A stretch of DNA of 22,500 nt from Chromera velia (GCA_018398765.1 JAHBMJ010001898.1:1-22500); one strand, 5' to 3'; positions 10,113 through 20,301 are shown, counted from the first letter of the stretch. Notes: generated by a model not told the origin, from the sequence alone. Made by a program: numbers and translations.

Positions 10113-10767
10113 ACTGTGTGTGTGTGTGTGTGTGCAGCTTGGTTTCTCGATGTTTTTGACCTCCCAGAATGCGCCTCGTTGGATCGGCTTTGCTCTCAGC
10201 AACAGAGCCCGCGTTGCCGGAAACCTGGTGGGCGCCCTTCTGTTGGACGTCTTCGCTCTGGGCACAGACTTCAGATCGCACCCCGATAAACCCGGGGCCT
10301 ATTTTATCTCTCCGGGTGTGGCCTCCGGGGCCGCTCTGGTCCTCGTGGGTCTGGCGGTTTCCCTACGGCCCCCCCCTCCGGTTGAGAAGGGTCCTCAAAC
10401 ACCTGCAGAAGAGTCGCAGGGTGCAGAGCAGAAGAGAGAAAGGGACTCTGCAAGGGAGACAGGGGGGTCGGGTTCCGAATCTGACGAGGGAGACGGGTGC
10501 CATTGCAAGACAGTGAGCGCGGAGGGGGTGGATCCGATCCCATCCGGTGTTGAGGACCTGGAGGTTGGCAATGGCAGTGCGAAAGACATTGGCAGTCCCG
10601 AATTCTTGGAGCAATGTCATCCGAATGTATGTGACTCTGGGGGTATCGGTGAGACAGGGGTGAGGGAAAGTGATCATGGCAGTAGCTGCAACCGCGATAC
10701 AGAAAATGGCTTGCAGCACACTGAGAGGAAGTATGTGGACAACAAGGGGAATGGTACAGAAAAGTAG
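8628..10767 (+). CDS. YdcZ/DUF606-like DMT-superfamily membrane transporter, three exons
   Basis: Exons are 8628-9262, 9509-9623 and 10138-10767, giving 459 residues. Intron 1 has donor GTGAGT and acceptor CTGCAG; intron 2 has donor GTCAGT and ends after a CT/TG microsatellite at GTGCAG. About ten hydrophobic segments are visible. The sequence has the two-fold repeat of the YdcZ group of drug/metabolite transporters: residues about 80-130 (SGRIGFGVTYV...ALIDSFGLL) and 240-290 (APRWIGFALSNR...ALLLDVFAL) correspond, each ending in a (I/L)D-x-F pair. The last 120 residues are a hydrophilic tail rich in Glu, Gly and Ser, unlike bacterial members, which stop after the last helix. The substrate is unknown. 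A GTAAGT at 9628 looks like a better donor but breaks the frame. The assignment rests on pattern, not a search; another DMT family is possible. Confidence 0.65.
10070..10137. repeat. CT and TG microsatellite forming an acceptor tract
   Basis: A (TC)n run followed by (TG)n leads straight into the CAG acceptor of the transporter's exon 3, so it acts as that intron's pyrimidine tract. Length variation here would alter an active splice signal. Confidence 0.85.
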
Positions 10768-11226
10768 GCAAAAAAAGTAAAAATTATGAAATGATCAGGA
10801 TTATTTTTAAAAAAAAAACAAATCTTCGCAAAATTCTTGTTAAATTAAAGTAAAGTTTTTTTAAAAAATAAAGTCAAACCCTAGGTCAAACCACCGTTCC
10901 ACATTTTTTTCGTTTAACTTAAAGTTTGTTCAAAAGTATAGTCAATTTTTCTAGCAATTTTTTTCTACAGTTATCTACAGTATACTGCTTAAAATAATAA
11001 ATTTTTTAAAAGTTGCTTGCAGGGTTTAGTGCAAGGTTTTTTATTGACTCCTTACCGAGTCCTTGGAAAATACTAGTTGAACATCTTGCTTCCAAAGAGT
11101 GATATTTATATGGAAATGATTCACACATTTTATCTATATATAGTACTTAACATCTAGCTTAAAATTTGGAGTTGCCCTAGGCTCTCCATGCATATACGTA
11201 AAAAAATAAATAAGTTAATTGCCCAC
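10768..11226. other. AT-rich 3' flank of the transporter gene
   Basis: AT-rich sequence with poly-A and poly-T runs begins within about ten bases of the transporter stop codon. No gene is visible. Polyadenylation signals cannot be singled out in this composition. Confidence 0.55.
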
Positions 11227-12114
11227 TAGGCGATGCACAGTGGTAAAAAAAAAAAAATCTGAAAACGTCTATTCTTTTTTTTTTATTATTTAAAATTTTA
11301 TTGTATATATATATATAAAAATAAAGGTTAAATGGCTAGCTTTAACTAGAGTTTGAATCATATCTAGGATCCCAGTTTCACTTTTAGCTTGGTAGATGCT
11401 TTAAAAGATTGACCAAAACTAGCTTCGACTAGAGCTTCGAAATGTATATCGTCCTAGATATCATCAAAGAGCCAGTCAAAGAACTTCTCCTCTGTTTGCT
11501 CTTCTGTCTGCATCCATGTATCCATCCTTCTTATCACTCTTTGCATAGGACAAAAGAAAGCCCCCTTTTCCTTTTGCCCGCCCGCTCGCCTTCGTCCCTG
11601 TAATCCCCTTTTGCGATGGTCGCTACGTGCAGTGCCATACATGCAGACTTCATTCATTTTTTAATTAGCATAAATGGTGAAATGACGGACCGGGTTACTT
11701 CCTCTGTCTCTCTCGTCTCTCACACTCAGTTGGTCCATCACCTAGTCCATCACCCGGCATCCCTCAGAGGAGGGAAGCAAGAAGGACGTCAGATGTGTCT
11801 GAGAGAACCACCACAGACGTATGTGTATGTGTGTGCGTCTTTGTGTCTGTATCTATCTAACTGACAGCGTCTCTCGGATGAATACGCAGACCGTCTGAAT
11901 CTTGGATCTAATTAGGGTTGAAACTAGGGTTGAAAGATGTTTAAAACTTTGAGTTGAGTAATAAGTTCACAAGGAAGTTAGTTTAAAAGTACTTCTAAAA
12001 GGTGCTCTTCTAGGTGTTCCTAGAGGTGCTCTAGGAAATCCTTCGTAGAAAAAAAGAAAAACAAAAAATCTGGAAAGGTCTATTTTTTTTTTTTTTACTA
12101 CTGTGCGTCGCCTA
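11227..12114. mobile_element. Putative TA-flanked element with terminal inverted repeats
   Basis: The left end at 11227 reads TAGGCGATGCACAGTGGTA followed by a poly-A run. The right end, read inward on the minus strand from 12114, is TAGGCGACGCACAGTAGTA followed by poly-A. They match at 17 of 19 positions before the A-run. TA at both edges is what a Tc1/mariner-type TA target duplication would leave, or it may be part of the repeat. The 888-base interior has AT-rich arms and a more GC-balanced core (about 11490-11890) without a transposase. It would be non-autonomous, or else two separate short elements in opposite orientation. Confidence 0.45.
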
Positions 12115-12159
12115 TAAACGCTGGTCTGTAGGTTTAAAAGGTCGCCGGAGGGAGCCAAG

Positions 12160-12589
12160 TTATCTGCCTTCTTCTATCCCATCTCTCTCTTTTTCTTTAT
12201 TCTCTTTGCTTTTCCCTAATTGATGTTCGAATACTAAGAAACTCACGCTATCACAGCCATTCTGAAGTACTCCATGGCAGGTGCATGATACGTATGACTT
12301 ACCGTCCTGACCGAGGTGGAAAACCCCCATCGAGTCATGTCCCCAGATTTTCACCGTCTCCTCTGATTTTCTTCTTCTACACAGCACCGCCTTTTCAAAA
12401 ACTGGCTGCGGCCGTGAGCGCGGCTTGTCTGGTTGGCATTGAAGGACGGGGGAAACCAGGAAGGCTGGCATCTACCCCCAGGTGTGCGAAGTCACGGACA
12501 CCGCCATGTTTGCCATGGTTCTGGATCTGAGTGAAATAGAGAGCCCAGCTCGCAGGCGTCTCCTCAGTCGGTTGAAGCTCTGAGGTCAT
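12160..12589 (-). CDS. Candidate small three-exon gene, product unknown
   Basis: Exons 12589-12476, 12405-12303 and 12215-12160 join in phase into 90 residues, from an ATG to a TAA. Donors are GTAGAT and GTAAGT; acceptors are CCGCAG and CAATTAG; introns are 70 and 87 bases. The protein is hydrophilic, with KIWGHDSMGVFHLGQDG near residues 56-72 and a Lys/Glu-rich end. I recognise no family. The stop lies 46 bases from the right end of the putative inverted-repeat element. Further 5' exons or a chance arrangement are both possible. Confidence 0.35.
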
Positions 12590-13817
12590 TGTGGGTGTTT
12601 GCTTCCTCTGCTTGCTCTGTGGTTATCTTTTTGGAGCACCGCTGCTTGTTCCGGAGTGAGGGGACACCTGGCGACTCCGGGGGCCTCAACTACGTCAAAA
12701 GACTGGGGGAACAAGAAGTTCGCAAAGCGGTCTCCGACTGTTGCAGAAGAAGCTCATAGTGTTGGGAGCTGGTAGCCTTCTGCGGCCATGTGGGGCTGCC
12801 TGCTTGTTTGTCTACTCTCTCCGCACCTACGCCAAAGCCTGAAACCGATCGATCGACTCGTAGCATCTACTGCCAGAGGCTGCCACCATGGTTGCCCCTT
12901 TAGCTTTGCCGCTTTGGCTTTACCGCTTTTTAACTGCTACTAAGGCTATGGAAAATTCTACTAAGAATCGTTCTATATACAGAATGTAGTGCTTCTGTAT
13001 CTGCACTGGCATGACAATGGTGGTATCACTAGAAGTCACGCAGTCTGGTATCCGCAGTCACTGCACTGGCAGTGTACCCCTTGTATATCCTTATGTAACA
13101 GGGTTATATATTTTGTTAATTTACGAATTAACTCTAGGGCACCACTAATCACTAATCACTAATCCATAAAAAAGTTGAAGCTTTCATCATTTTTCATATA
13201 TTTTCCCCTTATTTTTAAAAATGAAACATAATATTATGAAAATACCTAAGTAACCTGAGGAGGCTAAGGGTATAATGGAATGCTAACGGTGGTATTAAGA
13301 AAAGCAAAAACTGTTTAAAACAATTATAATTAATACGACTATACTCAGCCCTCACTTAAAGAGTCACTTTTTGAAAACGTGTAAAATCTGAAATCTGACA
13401 GTCGGTGCATTGAATAAGAGGACGCTCCCGCCACCTCTTTTCCAATTTATATCCGGTGGTCAGGCCACCCCCCTTTCAAAACATTCCCTCATAGCCGCTA
13501 GCTGTCTCGCTCTTCTCAGGTACTTGCGGCCGTCCTGCGGCAAAGTGACGTCCCGCCTTGCGAGACATTATCTGATTGCTTCTTCTTTCTGCATTTCCTT
13601 ACCTCTTCACAGACGTTTCCCTCTCGGCTCCATATCTAATCTGACTTCACATCCACCCTCCTCTATGAATCTGGACGTCGGTAGGACACTTCACAAAAAA
13701 GACGGCATCGTTCGATCGATCAACGACGAATATGCCAATTGGGAGATTCTCCTTCAATGCGCCACCCGAATTTCTCCCCTCAAAAATATTCTTCCTTCAT
13801 TATTTCTCTCTCCCTCC
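12590..13817. other. Intergenic region with an AT-rich patch
   Basis: Sequence from 12590 to about 12900 is GC-balanced with no supported gene. About 12940-13400 is AT-rich, with a CACTGGCAGTG motif at 13064-13074 and a triple ACTAATC repeat near 13144. The part from 13410 to 13817 is the 3' flank of chorismate synthase; a plus-strand open frame there (13410-13898) has no recognisable product and overlaps the last exon. Confidence 0.5.
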
Positions 13818-16800
13818 TCACGCTCGGGCCTTCTTCGCAGGCCGCTCTGCCCCCTCGGCCCCCCCGTCTGCCTGTGCAGTTCCAGCCTCCCCCCCTGAGA
13901 GGGAGAGAAGACCATTGAGGGCAGGCCCCCCCGCAACCCAGCCAGAGGGGATCACCGCGAGGGGACAGGGACCTGCTCGGGCTCTCTGACGCATCACTGC
14001 GTCGATGACAACCTGTAGGGACACGTGCGCAAGACAGAATCTGAATCGCACAAATGCATGCATGGTATTAGAGGCTTTCCGCAAGGCGAGACAATGACAG
14101 CTGTTTTTGTTTTGCAAAGCGAGAAGAAAGGAAAGTCGGTGGGAAGGGACAACTCTATGAGTCGCTCTTCCAGGATGCTTTTGCGATCTTGCGAATGAAG
14201 AAATCCTTGCAAGCCTCTGAGGGGAACCGAGGCGGCGAGGGTGAAGGACGATCAGAGCACTCAGATGCAAAATTAAGGAGAAGTCAGGAAGGAGCACAAA
14301 GAAGTGGTTGTGTGACTGCGCTGCATGTGTTTTGTCTTTCTGCCTGACGTGGTGCAAGAATGAGTGAACGACGGTAGCATGTGTGTATGCACACAGGTAC
14401 ATCAAAGGGAAAGGAAGAACAGAAAGAATGACTTCATCCCCCCGACCATTGCCGCCATTCCCTCCACCAGAGGGGGGGCTCGAGGGAGAACGCAGGGGTC
14501 ATGTCGGCCTGCAGGAAGAATCACTCACTCACACAAAAGAAGAACGAACAGACAGCCAGAGAGGAGGTGGAGAGAGGAGACAGGGCAACAAGAGACGAGG
14601 AAGAGAAGATCAGGCGGAAGGAACAGAGAGCTGTGTGGGTCGCTACCGTTTGAGAAAGGCATTTCGAAAGCGTTTAATTTGTTTCACATGCACTAAAACA
14701 ACGATTCTTAGCATGTATGACGATCCCTGTATCTGTGCCCCAAAATGTATCGGCACACCTAGTCATCTGCCTTCTTGACTTTGATCATATGTAGGCGAAA
14801 TTTCGGCATGCACACATCGACGCTTGCAGGAGCCAGTGAGGTGTGGGGACATTTTGAAACCGGAAAATAAGATGACAAAGAAACGAAAGGTAGTGGACCG
14901 TCTTGGTGTAGAGCGGACCACTGAGAGAGGGTGCGAAGCAATCGGCCAAGGGGACAAAAAGAAGACAAAGAAGGCAAGAAATTCGCTAACACATCGCATC
15001 ATAAAGAAACAAGGGGGGGGCGGGAGCGTCCGCTGATTTTCTGTTTCTTCAAAGAGCGGAGGAGGGGGCGTATTGTTTGCTCCTTTCCTCGTCCATCTAC
15101 TTTGAGGATTTGACTCTACTGCCTGCAGTCCGGCTCACTTCCTCTTCCTTGATTTTGCCTGGATGAACGGACGGAAAGTGGGAAGGGCGAATGAGCATTA
15201 CAAAGTCGCCCTCAGCAAAAGAAGTAAGCGCCCGTGCAAGAAAAAAGAACGGCACTCCAATCTCTGGGAAGGCGGCTTCTTCCTTCATTCTTGCCTGTCT
15301 GTTCTGTCTGGTCTCCCTGCACTCACCCACCCTTCACCTCCAGCGTGTCCATTTTTCCAGAGAATCGACAGGACTCCTGCTGGATGGAGATGGACGACAC
15401 GGCCTTGATGGCCACTCGGAAGACGAAATTCTGCCCTGCAACCACCCATCCAACCATGCATGCATGCATGCATGCAGCAAGGCGTTCGCTCCCTTTATGG
15501 ACAAACAAGCACACACACAAGGATACCGACACAGAAAAAGCGAGAAGCAAACAGGCTTTCACAGATTTCTGTTTACGACACAAAGGCGATCACCAACTGA
15601 CTGACACATCTTTCAACTCAAGAGGTCCCGACCGTGTCGTTCCTTCAATTAACATGAAAGCCTTTTCCTCTACATCCCTTCAACGTGCGTCTGGCATCAT
15701 TTGGGCTTGGGCGGGGAGTCCCGGTGACTTACCGAAAGCACTGCCGCCCAACCAGCCTGTTGAAGAATGCAGGACATACTTTTGTCATACAATCATCATC
15801 ATTCAAAAAGCCACGCAGACAGACAGACAGACAGACAGACAATCAGAATGTCCGACCTGATGCAATGCCTCCGAGCGTCCCCCCTGCGTGGTTCGTTTTG
15901 CTCAACAGCACCGGGACGGGGTCCGAAGAAGAGACGGCCCCTGCGGCGGCGGGGGACGGGACGTGTGCTGCCTCAGAGGGCAGTCTGGCAACAAACAAGT
16001 CGTTGTGCTCCGACCCCCTCATGGACACACCAGCAAACCCCTCACCGAACTCGAAGCCTTTCGTCGCGGGCAGAGAAAGCATCGCCTTGGCCATCTCAGC
16101 CTCCAACTGGAATGGGGAATGGAGAGAGAGTTGGACGAAAGTGGATACAAAGAGGAGGAACAGTGAGGATTGAAAAAAATACATATCTATGTGCGGAATG
16201 ATGAGTGCAGCAGCTGGTCCTTTAACTGGAAATGATCTTTTTCTCTTAAATACAGTGCACACAGATGTTCTCTAAATGAGCCAGCAAGCCCACAGGTAGG
16301 AAGGCAGGCGAGAGGACCAAAAAAGAAATCGGATGCCTCCTTCCTTCCTTCCTTCCTTCCTTCCTTCCTTCCATCCCGACATCCCATGGACCCGTCGTCC
16401 CCTACCCTGCCCTACCCTGCCCAACCTGTCGCTCCCATCCCTCCTCCCTTTCCTCCTTTCTTCCTTACCTCCCCCCCTTTCCGCTGCTGCCGACCTTATC
16501 GAAACAAGGTTCCCCCACCCCGATGGGAATGCTGGAGACTGCTGTCGTCAGGATGCCCCCAGTAGAGTCGTGGGCTTCTCTCAGCTGCATCCATTTGTCC
16601 ATCAGTCATTGGTTCTTTCATTCAGCCTGCTGGTTCATAGAGGTGCGGATGCAGTCAAAAAGGAAACAAGCTGGCAGGCAGGCAGGCAGGCAGGTGAGGA
16701 CATCATTCCTCGATCGCAGATCTCACCCGACAGGCATCCTCCCCTCGAGAAGAGAGGTAAGGAGAGAAGCAACAGAAGGGCTTTTACAGGACAAAAAAAA

Positions 16801-19699
16801 AGCATGCGCTTACTCTCATACAAAAAAAAAAACAGAAGGGCTTTTACAGGACCAAAAAAAACATGCGTTTACTTTCATACAAAAAAAAAAAAACAGAAGG
16901 GCTTTTACAGGACAACAAAAAAACAGTGACCAGGCAGCAGCCCGAAAAACTGAAAAGAGGGCAGCGGGGAAAGGAAGGAAGAACGGGAAAGTCATGAATG
17001 AGGCCACCACACATGGAGGGAGACAAAAGGGCAGACACACCTCGCCAATGTGTGCAGCTATTCGTGCTGCTGTGGGTGGGTGTGGGCACCTTGTATGGAC
17101 AACTTTCAGGTCCTTTTCCGCTTCCTTCTCCCCCCCGTTAGCAGACGCAGACGCGTTTGGAAGGGGTTCTCCCGTCTTGCTGCAGTACGAGACTCCGTTC
17201 ACGTCCCTGTAGTTGCCTGTGAGAAGGAAGAAGAAAGAAAAGGCATACATGCAGACAGACTCTGTTATCTCTCTTCTTTCTGCTTTCCTTTCTTTCTCTT
17301 GCCTGGTGAGTCAAGATAAGCAAATCAGACAAAAAGGCCTAGGGGCCCTGGACAAGTACGAAGAGATGGCGAATTGAATAAGAACAGAAAAACTAAAAAA
17401 ACAAAAAACGGACGAGGTGACGAACAATGAAAGCAAAAACAATATGCAAACGCATGCAGACATCCAGACATCCAGACAGACAGACATCCAGACAGACAGA
17501 CAGACAGACAGACAGACCGTCAGGTAGAACAAAGAGCATCCCGAGCCTGTCCACCTCTGCACGTGTGGGCGGTTGTGCTTCCAGTTTCTTTGCCTCTGCC
17601 GGAGGAAGAGACACGCGCCCCGCGGCGCTGACCCACGACACGATGGTGCTGCCGTAAGTCTCCAACAGCCATTTCTCTGCCACAGCTCCCTGCAGTGAGT
17701 GCATCATTCAGCCAAGGTGGGAGAGGAAGGATGACAGAGATTCCGGTCAATGCACCTACCCAGATTTGTTCGGATTCATCTGGCAAAGAATCAGCAAGAC
17801 AGTCAGACAGAATCTTCGGCCGTTGGCAGTATGGACAAGAAAAGGGTTGTGACATGCGAACACCCACACCCACACGCACATTGACGCATGCACAAAAGGA
17901 GAAAGGAAAAGAGAAAGGCTGACAGAGAGGGACCGCCTGACGCACAAAATCCCTGATAGACTGACCGCCGCCACTCTCCCGATGGTCTCTCTTGCAGACG
18001 CCCGCCCGCCTCCACTGGAGGCCTTCACACCATACTTGACTTGGTAAGTGTAGTCGGCGTGTCCGGGGCCTGAAGGCAGGAAAGAGAGAAAGAAAGTAGG
18101 GGATCTTCTTCCTTCATTCCTTCCGTCCTTCCTGTGCCTGTCGGTGAGGACGCGGTTCCACCGACTGAGGAACTTCGTCTCTCTTCTTGCTCTGCCTCTG
18201 TCTGTGTGTGAATGGAACCCGAAGGAGAGGAAAGCAGCCAGACCAGTCGAGCAAGGAAGAAGGAAGAAGAAAGGGGGGCAGACAAAGTCGATCTGCGATC
18301 CATCAGGGAGACGGCAGAGAGGCTTAAATTTCGATTCAAGGGAGAGAGGCATGATGGACTGACGTGGGTGATCCAGAGTGTTGGCGTATGCATTCATTTT
18401 CACACAGAGTTCTTTTTCAGGATGTATGAAAATGATTGAATGGAGGCATGATGGACTGACGTGGGTGATCCAGAGTGTTGGCGTATGCATTCATTTTCAC
18501 ACAGAATTCTTTTTCAGGATGTATGAAAATGATTGAATGGATGCATGATGGACTGACGTGGGTGATCCAGAGTGTTGGCGTATGCATTCATTTTCACACA
18601 GAGTTCTTTTTCAGGATGTATGAAAATGATTGAATGGAGGCATGATGGACTGACGTGGGTGATCCAGAGTGTTGGCGTAGTCAAACTTCCTCTGGTCCTG
18701 ATTCCTCACAAGGAGCCCGATGGGGGTTCCCAGAGTGACCCCGTTCTCGCATCCAGACAGGATCTGCACTGTGTCTGTCTGCACATACACAGAGGGAGAA
18801 GGGGAGGGAGAGAAAAAGAGAGAGAGAGAGAGGGAGAGAGAGGGGGGGGGNGGGGGGGGGGGGGGACAAGGGGAGAGATCTCTTTGACCATCCCGTTTCA
18901 AACAGAGTAGTAGGCGAAAGCAAGCAGGAAAGAAACTGCACATTTTGCCAGGTACGGAACCGATGTGTTTTCCCCTCGTTCTTCCCTTTCTCCTTCTTCC
19001 CTTGGTTGATGCAGAAAACAAAAGCCGGACCTCCACACACCCACCACACCCCCTCTGACTGACGAAGGAACGAAAGAACAAACGAACCTCCTGTCTCGGG
19101 GTGGTCAGGGCCGACTGGCCGGGCCGTCTCCTTGTCAGTTGGGGCTGCAGACGGTCACCCAGACACGCAGATGGACAGAGATTCCTCATACATGCAGAAA
19201 GACGCATTCGATGCTCGGAGTTGAGTCAGCAGATTCACAGGGTGGGAGAGGAAGAGACAGACGGAAAGACAGACCGGAGGAAACGATTGAAGACAGCTAC
19301 AGGCAGACAGAGCCGCCAGACAGAGGGACACTTACACGAAGAGGACCAGACAGAGCTAGACATAAATGGAATGGTACAGAAAGCACTGACACAGAAGGAG
19401 TAAAAAGAACAGAGACGGAAAGGGAGAGGGACCGAAAGGACCGACCGAAGGGAAAACCGACGCGAGACGGGAGACGGAGGAAGGATGGAGACAAGGGACG
19501 AGACAGGAAGAAAAGACATGACAGGTGCACCGCAGCGCTCACACGGAAACACAGAAAGGCTTTTACAGCTCCCCCTCACCTGTATGTCTGCCTCTGTGAG
19601 TTTGAGCCCTGGAGGTACCCCATCGATGATGCACCCTACCCCGACTCCGTGAGACTCCCCGAACGTGCTGACCCTGAACAGAGTGCCGAAAACGCTCAT
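13818..19699 (-). CDS. aroC: Chorismate synthase, 11 exons
   Basis: The enzyme converts 5-enolpyruvylshikimate-3-phosphate to chorismate, the last shikimate-pathway step, using reduced FMN. Exons: 19699-19580, 19144-19088, 18778-18655, 18069-17966, 17689-17518, 17216-17041, 16584-16495, 16106-15857, 15435-15331, 14508-14447, 14012-13818. They total 1455 bases, 484 residues plus stop, and every phase agrees. All three family signatures are present: GESHG at 14-18 (His17 being the conserved active-site His), the [16 protein letters not shown] region at 121-136, and [18 protein letters not shown] at 400-417. HADYTY at 104-109 and GEPCFDK at 275-281 are also typical. Compared with yeast Aro2 it has an insertion of about 44 residues before RCP (236), another of about 20 near 325-350, and a 50-residue C-terminal tail. 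ATG at 19699 is the first in frame and starts the conserved domain directly, so no plastid leader is visible; a cytosolic enzyme is inferred. Confidence 0.93.
15816..15841. repeat. (CAGA)n microsatellite in chorismate synthase intron 8
   Basis: Uninterrupted four-base repeats lie 15 bases inside the intron, just past the exon-8 donor. Confidence 0.9.
16337..16372. repeat. (TTCC)n microsatellite in chorismate synthase intron 7
   Basis: Nine or so tandem TTCC units. Related but shorter CTTCC tracts occur near 3060, 4035 and 18110. Confidence 0.9.
16771..16922. repeat. Three tandem copies of a 60-61 bp A-tailed unit in intron 6
   Basis: Copies start at 16771, 16831 and 16892. Each begins AACAGAAGGGCTTTTACAGG and continues into A-runs and a CATGCG(C/T)TTACT(C/T)TCATAC segment; the third is cut short. 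A similar word, ACAGAAAGGCTTTTACAG, occurs at about 19550-19567 in intron 1. Confidence 0.9.
17466..17516. repeat. (GACA)n microsatellite at the intron 5 donor
   Basis: On the coding strand this is (TGTC)n, which begins with the GTCTGT donor itself, so the 5' splice site of intron 5 is the first unit of a microsatellite. Confidence 0.85.
18347..18679. repeat. 97-bp tandem array copying the exon 3/intron 3 junction
   Basis: Full units at 18347-18443, 18444-18540 and 18541-18637, then a 42-base partial unit at 18638-18679 that includes the genuine last 25 bases of exon 3 and its donor. Only about two substitutions separate the full units. Each copy carries the same GTCAGT donor on the minus strand. 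Confidence 0.95.
18800..18866. repeat. GA microsatellite and G-run with an undetermined base
   Basis: A (GA)n stretch runs into about 24 Gs (18842-18865) with an N at 18851. It lies in intron 2 of chorismate synthase. The N marks a sequencing or assembly weak point; it does not touch coding bases. Confidence 0.9.
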
Positions 19700-20301
19700 C
19701 TTTCTTTCTCTTTCAAAGCCTCTTTGGAATCTAGATGCCTCAGTGTGTCCCAGCCCGTCTCGTGAACGCCTGCCTGACTGAAATGCAAATGTGCAAACTC
19801 CTGAGCTGGGCTTCACAGAGGTGGTGAAGCACCAATTGAGGAGAAGATGAGCCTGTCAGGGTGAAGTGTCAGACGCGGGCCGGGAGAGACTGCGCGTTCG
19901 AGTACATTTTTTTTGTCCGACACGCATGCATGCACTTGACGGACAGAGATAGAAGCGACCCCCCCCCCAAAAATGAAAAAATGCGTTATGCGAGTGCGTG
20001 CGATCTCAGGGCCTCTCGGCTGATCTCAGCAGAGCTGAGCTGCCCCCCGAGGCGATACATGCCTGACGCAGAAATTAATATTGTATATATATACAAGCAA
20101 TCATATATAAGAAATCGAAGCTGGAGTTGCTGCCATGGTCAACGCTTCTCACTCTGTATCGATTGAAAGGTTCCGATTGCTAGTGCATACAGGTACTTTT
20201 TCTTCATTTGACAATGGCAACTAATTGAGACGATCAAGGGGCACATCGATTCCAACTTGTCGTCGGATCGCCGTCTATTTATATATTTACATGCAATTCG
20301 C
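19700..20301. promoter_or_regulatory. Region between two divergent genes
   Basis: This 600-base interval lies between the chorismate synthase ATG and the first ATG of the right-hand plus-strand frame. It contains a short AT tract (TATATATATAC near 20083) and no supported gene. Promoters for one or both genes are likely here; no specific motif is assigned. Confidence 0.35.

Noticed and set aside
10005-10289. Frames with (Arg-Glu)n or (Ser-Leu)n repeats
   Set aside because: They come from the CT/TG microsatellite in the transporter intron.
13410-13898. Plus-strand 162-residue frame
   Set aside because: It overlaps the last chorismate synthase exon antisense and has no recognisable product or splice support.
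16333-17212. Plus-strand frames with repeated Lys-rich segments
   Set aside because: They are translations of the intronic 60-bp repeats and simple sequence, opposite to exons 6 and 7 of chorismate synthase.
18347-18679. CRISPR-like direct repeats
   Set aside because: The units are 97 bases with no unique spacers, they include a coding exon end, and the genome is eukaryotic.
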